From assembly GCF_018881655.1 (NCBI RefSeq), contig NZ_JACVPX010000010.1, positions 1-64,000 of the forward strand: 64,000 bases of DNA. The letters run 5' to 3'. Source of the DNA: Polynucleobacter sp. Tro8-14-1 (GTDB lineage: Bacteria; Pseudomonadota; Gammaproteobacteria; Burkholderiales; Burkholderiaceae). Position numbers and translations under genes: made by a program. The stretch's first letter is position 1. Every line of letters begins with the position of its first letter. Below are positions 61,237 to 64,000 of the stretch, piece after piece. The notes below the pieces were generated by a model. It searched no databases. It saw nothing but the letters and a program-made list of their open reading frames with translations, and had not been told where the DNA came from.

Positions 61237-62910
61237 TTAGCCTTGATTGTCCAATTTTGCTTTTAACAAAGCACCCAAATTGGTTGTGCCAGACTGCGCA
61301 TCACCTTGGAGCTTGCTCATTGCATCTTGTTGATCAGAGCTGTCTTTTGCTTTGATTGAAAGATTGATAACGCGTGACTTACGATCAATATTAATGATCA
61401 TTGCAGTAACGCTATCGCCTTCTTTCAATACATTACGTGCATCTTCAACGCGATCTGTTGAGATCTCAGAAGCACGTAAGTAAGCTTCAACTTCATCAGC
61501 CAAGTGAATAGTTGCACCCTTAGCATCAACCGCTTTCACAGTACCAGTTACGAGGCTACCCTTGTCGCTGACAGATGTGTAGTTGTTGAATGGGTCACCA
61601 GACAATTGCTTAATACCGAGAGAGATACGCTCTTTCTCAACATCAATTGCCAATACAGTGGCTTCAACTTCATCACCTTTTTTGTATTTCTTAACAGCTT
61701 CTTCGCCTGGCTCATTCCATGAAATGTCTGAGAGATGAACTAAACCGTCGATACCGCCAGGCAAACCAATGAACACACCAAAGTCAGTAATAGACTTGAT
61801 TGCGCCAGTTAACTTATCGCCTTTTTGTTGGGCACGTGAAAACTCTTCCCATGGATTAGCTTTGCACTGTTTAATGCCCAAGCTGATACGACGCTTGTCT
61901 TCATCAATGTCCAGAACCATTACTTCAACTTCGGTTCCTAATGCAGTAGCCTTGCTTGGAGCCACGTTCTTGTTAGTCCAGTCCATTTCGGAAACGTGTA
62001 CCAAACCTTCGATACCAGATTCGATTTCAACGAATGCGCCGTAATCAGTCAGGTTAGTTACTTTGCCGAATAAACGGGTGTTTGGTGGGTAACGACGAGC
62101 GATACCAACCCATGGATCATCACCAAGTTGTTTCACGCCGAGTGAAACACGGTTCTTTTCTTGATCGAACTTCAAAATCTTCGCAGTAACTTCTTGACCA
62201 ACAGTCAACATCTCGCTTGGGTGACGCACACGACGCCATGCCAAGTCAGTAATGTGCAAGAGGCCATCGATACCACCGAGGTCAACGAACGCGCCGTAAT
62301 CTGTGATGTTCTTAACGAGGCCAGTAACAACTGCACCTTCTTTAAGGTTAGACATCAACTTAGCACGCTCTTCACCTTGGCTAGCTTCCACCACTGCACG
62401 ACGTGACAACACTACGTTGTTACGCTTACGGTCAAGCTTGATAACCCTGAACTCCATCGTCTTACCTTCGTAAGGGCTGGTGTCTTTGATTGGGCGTGTA
62501 TCAACGAGTGATCCAGGCAAGAATGCGCGGATACCGTTAACCATGACAGTCAAGCCGCCTTTAACCTTACCAGTAACAGTACCAGTAACGATCTCAGCTT
62601 GCTCAAGCGCTTTTTCCAAGTTCATCCATGATGCCAAGCGTTTCGCTTTATCACGGGAGAGGATGGTGTCGCCATAGCCGTTCTCAAGAGCGTCAATAGC
62701 AACAGAAACGAAATCGCCAGGAGCTACTTCAATCTCGCCAGCGTCGTTATGGAATTCTTCAACAGGAATAAACGCTTCAGACTTTAAGCCAGCGTTAACA
62801 ACGACGAAGTTATGGTCGATGCGGAGAACTTCAGCCGAAATAACTTGGCCGGTCTTCATATTCGATCGGGTTAATGATTCTTCAAATAGTTCTGCAAATG
62901 ATTCAGACAT
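61237..62910 (-). CDS. rpsA: 30S ribosomal protein S1
   Basis: A 557-residue S1 with six OB-fold S1 repeats. The first two bind the ribosome; the later ones, each ending in patterns like [18 protein letters not shown] and [19 protein letters not shown], bind mRNA. It is typical in length. A palindromic hairpin precedes the start (see 62927). Upstream are cmk and aroA, as in many proteobacteria. Confidence 0.95.
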   Translation of the reverse strand: MSESFAELFEESLTRSNMKTGQVISAEVLRIDHNFVVVNAGLKSEAFIPVEEFHNDAGEIEVAPGDFVSVAIDALENGYGDTILSRDKAKRLASWMNLEKALEQAEIVTGTVTGKVKGGLTVMVNGIRAFLPGSLVDTRPIKDTSPYEGKTMEFRVIKLDRKRNNVVLSRRAVVEASQGEERAKLMSNLKEGAVVTGLVKNITDYGAFVDLGGIDGLLHITDLAWRRVRHPSEMLTVGQEVTAKILKFDQEKNRVSLGVKQLGDDPWVGIARRYPPNTRLFGKVTNLTDYGAFVEIESGIEGLVHVSEMDWTNKNVAPSKATALGTEVEVMVLDIDEDKRRISLGIKQCKANPWEEFSRAQQKGDKLTGAIKSITDFGVFIGLPGGIDGLVHLSDISWNEPGEEAVKKYKKGDEVEATVLAIDVEKERISLGIKQLSGDPFNNYTSVSDKGSLVTGTVKAVDAKGATIHLADEVEAYLRASEISTDRVEDARNVLKEGDSVTAMIINIDRKSRVINLSIKAKDSSDQQDAMSKLQGDAQSGTTNLGALLKAKLDNQG

Positions 62911-62926
62911 GTGTATTCACTTTGTG

Positions 62927-62945
62927 CCGTCAGAAGGCCTGACGG
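62927..62945 (-). promoter_or_regulatory. Hairpin in the rpsA leader
   Basis: On the minus strand CCGTCAG-GCCTT-CTGACGG, a perfect 7-bp stem, ends 16 bases before the ATG. No good Shine-Dalgarno sequence precedes the start. Structured leaders with weak SD are known in autoregulated rpsA mRNAs; that role is an inference here. Confidence 0.5.
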
Positions 62946-63054
62946 GTTAGATTGAAAAAGTCTTCAAGAAACACGCTAATGAAAAGTCGCGTTGTGGAGT
63001 TTCTTAAGACACCAAAAACTACTGCTTACAACTCACTGCTAAAACAACTACAAA

Positions 63055-63717
63055 CTAAGCAATCGCAGATTGATACCAATCCAAAACTGTCTTAACTGCT
63101 TGATCTATCGACAAATTCGATGTCTCAAGCACTTTTGCACCATCTGCAACTAACAAGGGTGCGGTACCTCGACTACTGTCTCTAGCATCGCGCTCCTGCA
63201 AATCTTGCAGCAAGTCCTCAAGTTTAGCAGAAATTCCCTTAGCTATCAATTGCTTATAGCGACGCTCGGCTCTGGCAGCTGCCGTTGCAGTCAAGAAAAC
63301 CTTCAAAACGGCGTCTGGGAATATGACACTTGCCATATCCCTGCCATCGGCTACCAACCCAGGAGATTGACGAAAACAGCGTTGCAGGCCCACCAAAGCG
63401 GATCTCACCTCAGGGTGGATGGCTAAAGCGGAGGCCCTTAAACCCATACTTTCAGTACGAATAGCATCTGTGACATCCTCGCCATTTAGCAAAATTCGCC
63501 CATTTTTGAATAAAATCAATAACTTAGGGACTAAAAGTCCAAGTTCTAGGCCATTTTCAACGTTAATTCCCTTTTTTTCGCTAGCTAAAGCCACTAAGCG
63601 ATAGAGGGCGCCACTATCCAAATAATGAAAGCCCAGCTTTTCTGCAACGAGTGAGGCAACCGTACCTTTGCCCGAAGCAGTTGGACCATCAATAGCAATG
63701 ACTGGGAAAGAGCTCAT
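63055..63717 (-). CDS. cmk: Cytidylate kinase
   Basis: A 220-residue kinase phosphorylating CMP and dCMP. The P-loop is [17 protein letters not shown], the CMP-binding helix region [13 protein letters not shown], and the motif [23 protein letters not shown] (the last being D-G-R-D) is typical. It starts 4 bases after the aroA stop. Confidence 0.94.
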   Translation of the reverse strand: MSSFPVIAIDGPTASGKGTVASLVAEKLGFHYLDSGALYRLVALASEKKGINVENGLELGLLVPKLLILFKNGRILLNGEDVTDAIRTESMGLRASALAIHPEVRSALVGLQRCFRQSPGLVADGRDMASVIFPDAVLKVFLTATAAARAERRYKQLIAKGISAKLEDLLQDLQERDARDSSRGTAPLLVADGAKVLETSNLSIDQAVKTVLDWYQSAIA

Positions 63718-63721
63718 GAAC

Positions 63722-64000
63722 TTAGTTCACTACCTTCGCAAACTCTGTGAAGTAAGTCGGGAAGGTTTTTGCTACGCAATTAGGGTCATTGATCTTGAGT
63801 GCATTTGGGCCAAATGCAGCAAGTGAGAAGCACATGGCCATGCGATGGTCATCATAGGTATCAATACCTTCAATCGGAGACTTCCAATCACCGGGTAATG
63901 CAGGGGCTTGCACAACAATATAGTCAGCACCTTCTTCAACGATTGCACCAACTTTTTTCAATTCTTTTGCCATTGCCGCAATGCGATCTGTTTCTTTAAC
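63722..64000 (-). CDS. aroA: 3-phosphoshikimate 1-carboxyvinyltransferase, C-terminal part (EPSP synthase)
   Basis: The C-terminal 92 residues of AroA; the gene runs past the right edge of the window. It reads [18 protein letters not shown] (the KExDR motif binds substrate), then [18 protein letters not shown], and ends [17 protein letters not shown] synthase joins shikimate-3-phosphate and PEP. The gene is upstream of cmk in the conserved order. Confidence 0.93.
   Translation of the reverse strand, partial: VKETDRIAAMAKELKKVGAIVEEGADYIVVQAPALPGDWKSPIEGIDTYDDHRMAMCFSLAAFGPNALKINDPNCVAKTFPTYFTEFAKVVN

Noticed and set aside
1..64000. CRISPR array or prophage
   Set aside because: No regularly spaced identical repeats and no phage structural or lysis genes were seen. 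The tRNA-end copies are irregularly spaced with different genes between.

Overview
The window looks like the chromosome of a betaproteobacterium of the Burkholderiaceae, most like Polynucleobacter. That is an inference from moderate GC, compact gene order and recognisable blocks: rpsP-rimM-trmD-rplS, aroA-cmk-rpsA-ihfB-lapB, rsgA beside an M48 protease and orn, and a liv-type ABC transporter next to acyl-CoA genes. No database search was run.

Region 1 (1-5860) is accessory. It opens with a complete IS3-family element (1-1235) that cuts off a small HTH-type gene. Then come five copies of the 3' end of a tRNA-Lys gene (ending at 1536, 2542, 4044, 4679 and 5748). The three best preserved are each followed by a rho-independent terminator. 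The cargo between them is a type II toxin-antitoxin pair, a VbhA-like antitoxin without a Fic toxin, a nucleotidyltransferase pair, a duplicated small ORF, a lipoprotein, and a second IF-1 with a cold-shock protein. This reads as stacked integrations at one tRNA-Lys site; no integrase or intact tRNA is in the window.

Region 2 (5860-18420) has a HAD dehalogenase, an alpha/beta hydrolase and a complete liv-type ABC uptake operon. A divergent GntR regulator precedes an aldehyde dehydrogenase, a second alpha/beta-fold protein (without its nucleophile serine) and a zeta-like GST. This is a plausible uptake-and-catabolism locus of unknown substrate. A frameshifted S1/P1 nuclease and a CLC channel follow.

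Region 3 (18480-24400) centres on a NarL-type response regulator and a hybrid histidine kinase, with an outer-membrane beta-barrel protein and several very small genes. A repeated motif close to CTAGARCYAAAGTRCTAG occurs five times in the intergenic stretches, twice just downstream of an FNR-like TTGAT-N4-RTCAA box. An IS30 element has landed inside this cluster.

Region 4 (24430-39000) holds an HMG-CoA-lyase-like enzyme with a CoA-transferase, a GST, a three-gene cryptochrome/photolyase operon (TIGR03643, photolyase, DUF2256), a deletion scar joining an HNH gene remnant to a headless transglutaminase gene, several transporters, pmbA and mog.

Region 5 (39000-64000) is housekeeping: orn, M48 protease, rsgA, the rplS-trmD-rimM-rpsP operon, an acyl-CoA dehydrogenase/ETF/acyl-CoA synthetase block, mltB, cysM, a ComEA-like protein, heptose and UDP-glucuronate synthesis genes, lapB, ihfB, rpsA, cmk and the 3' part of aroA.
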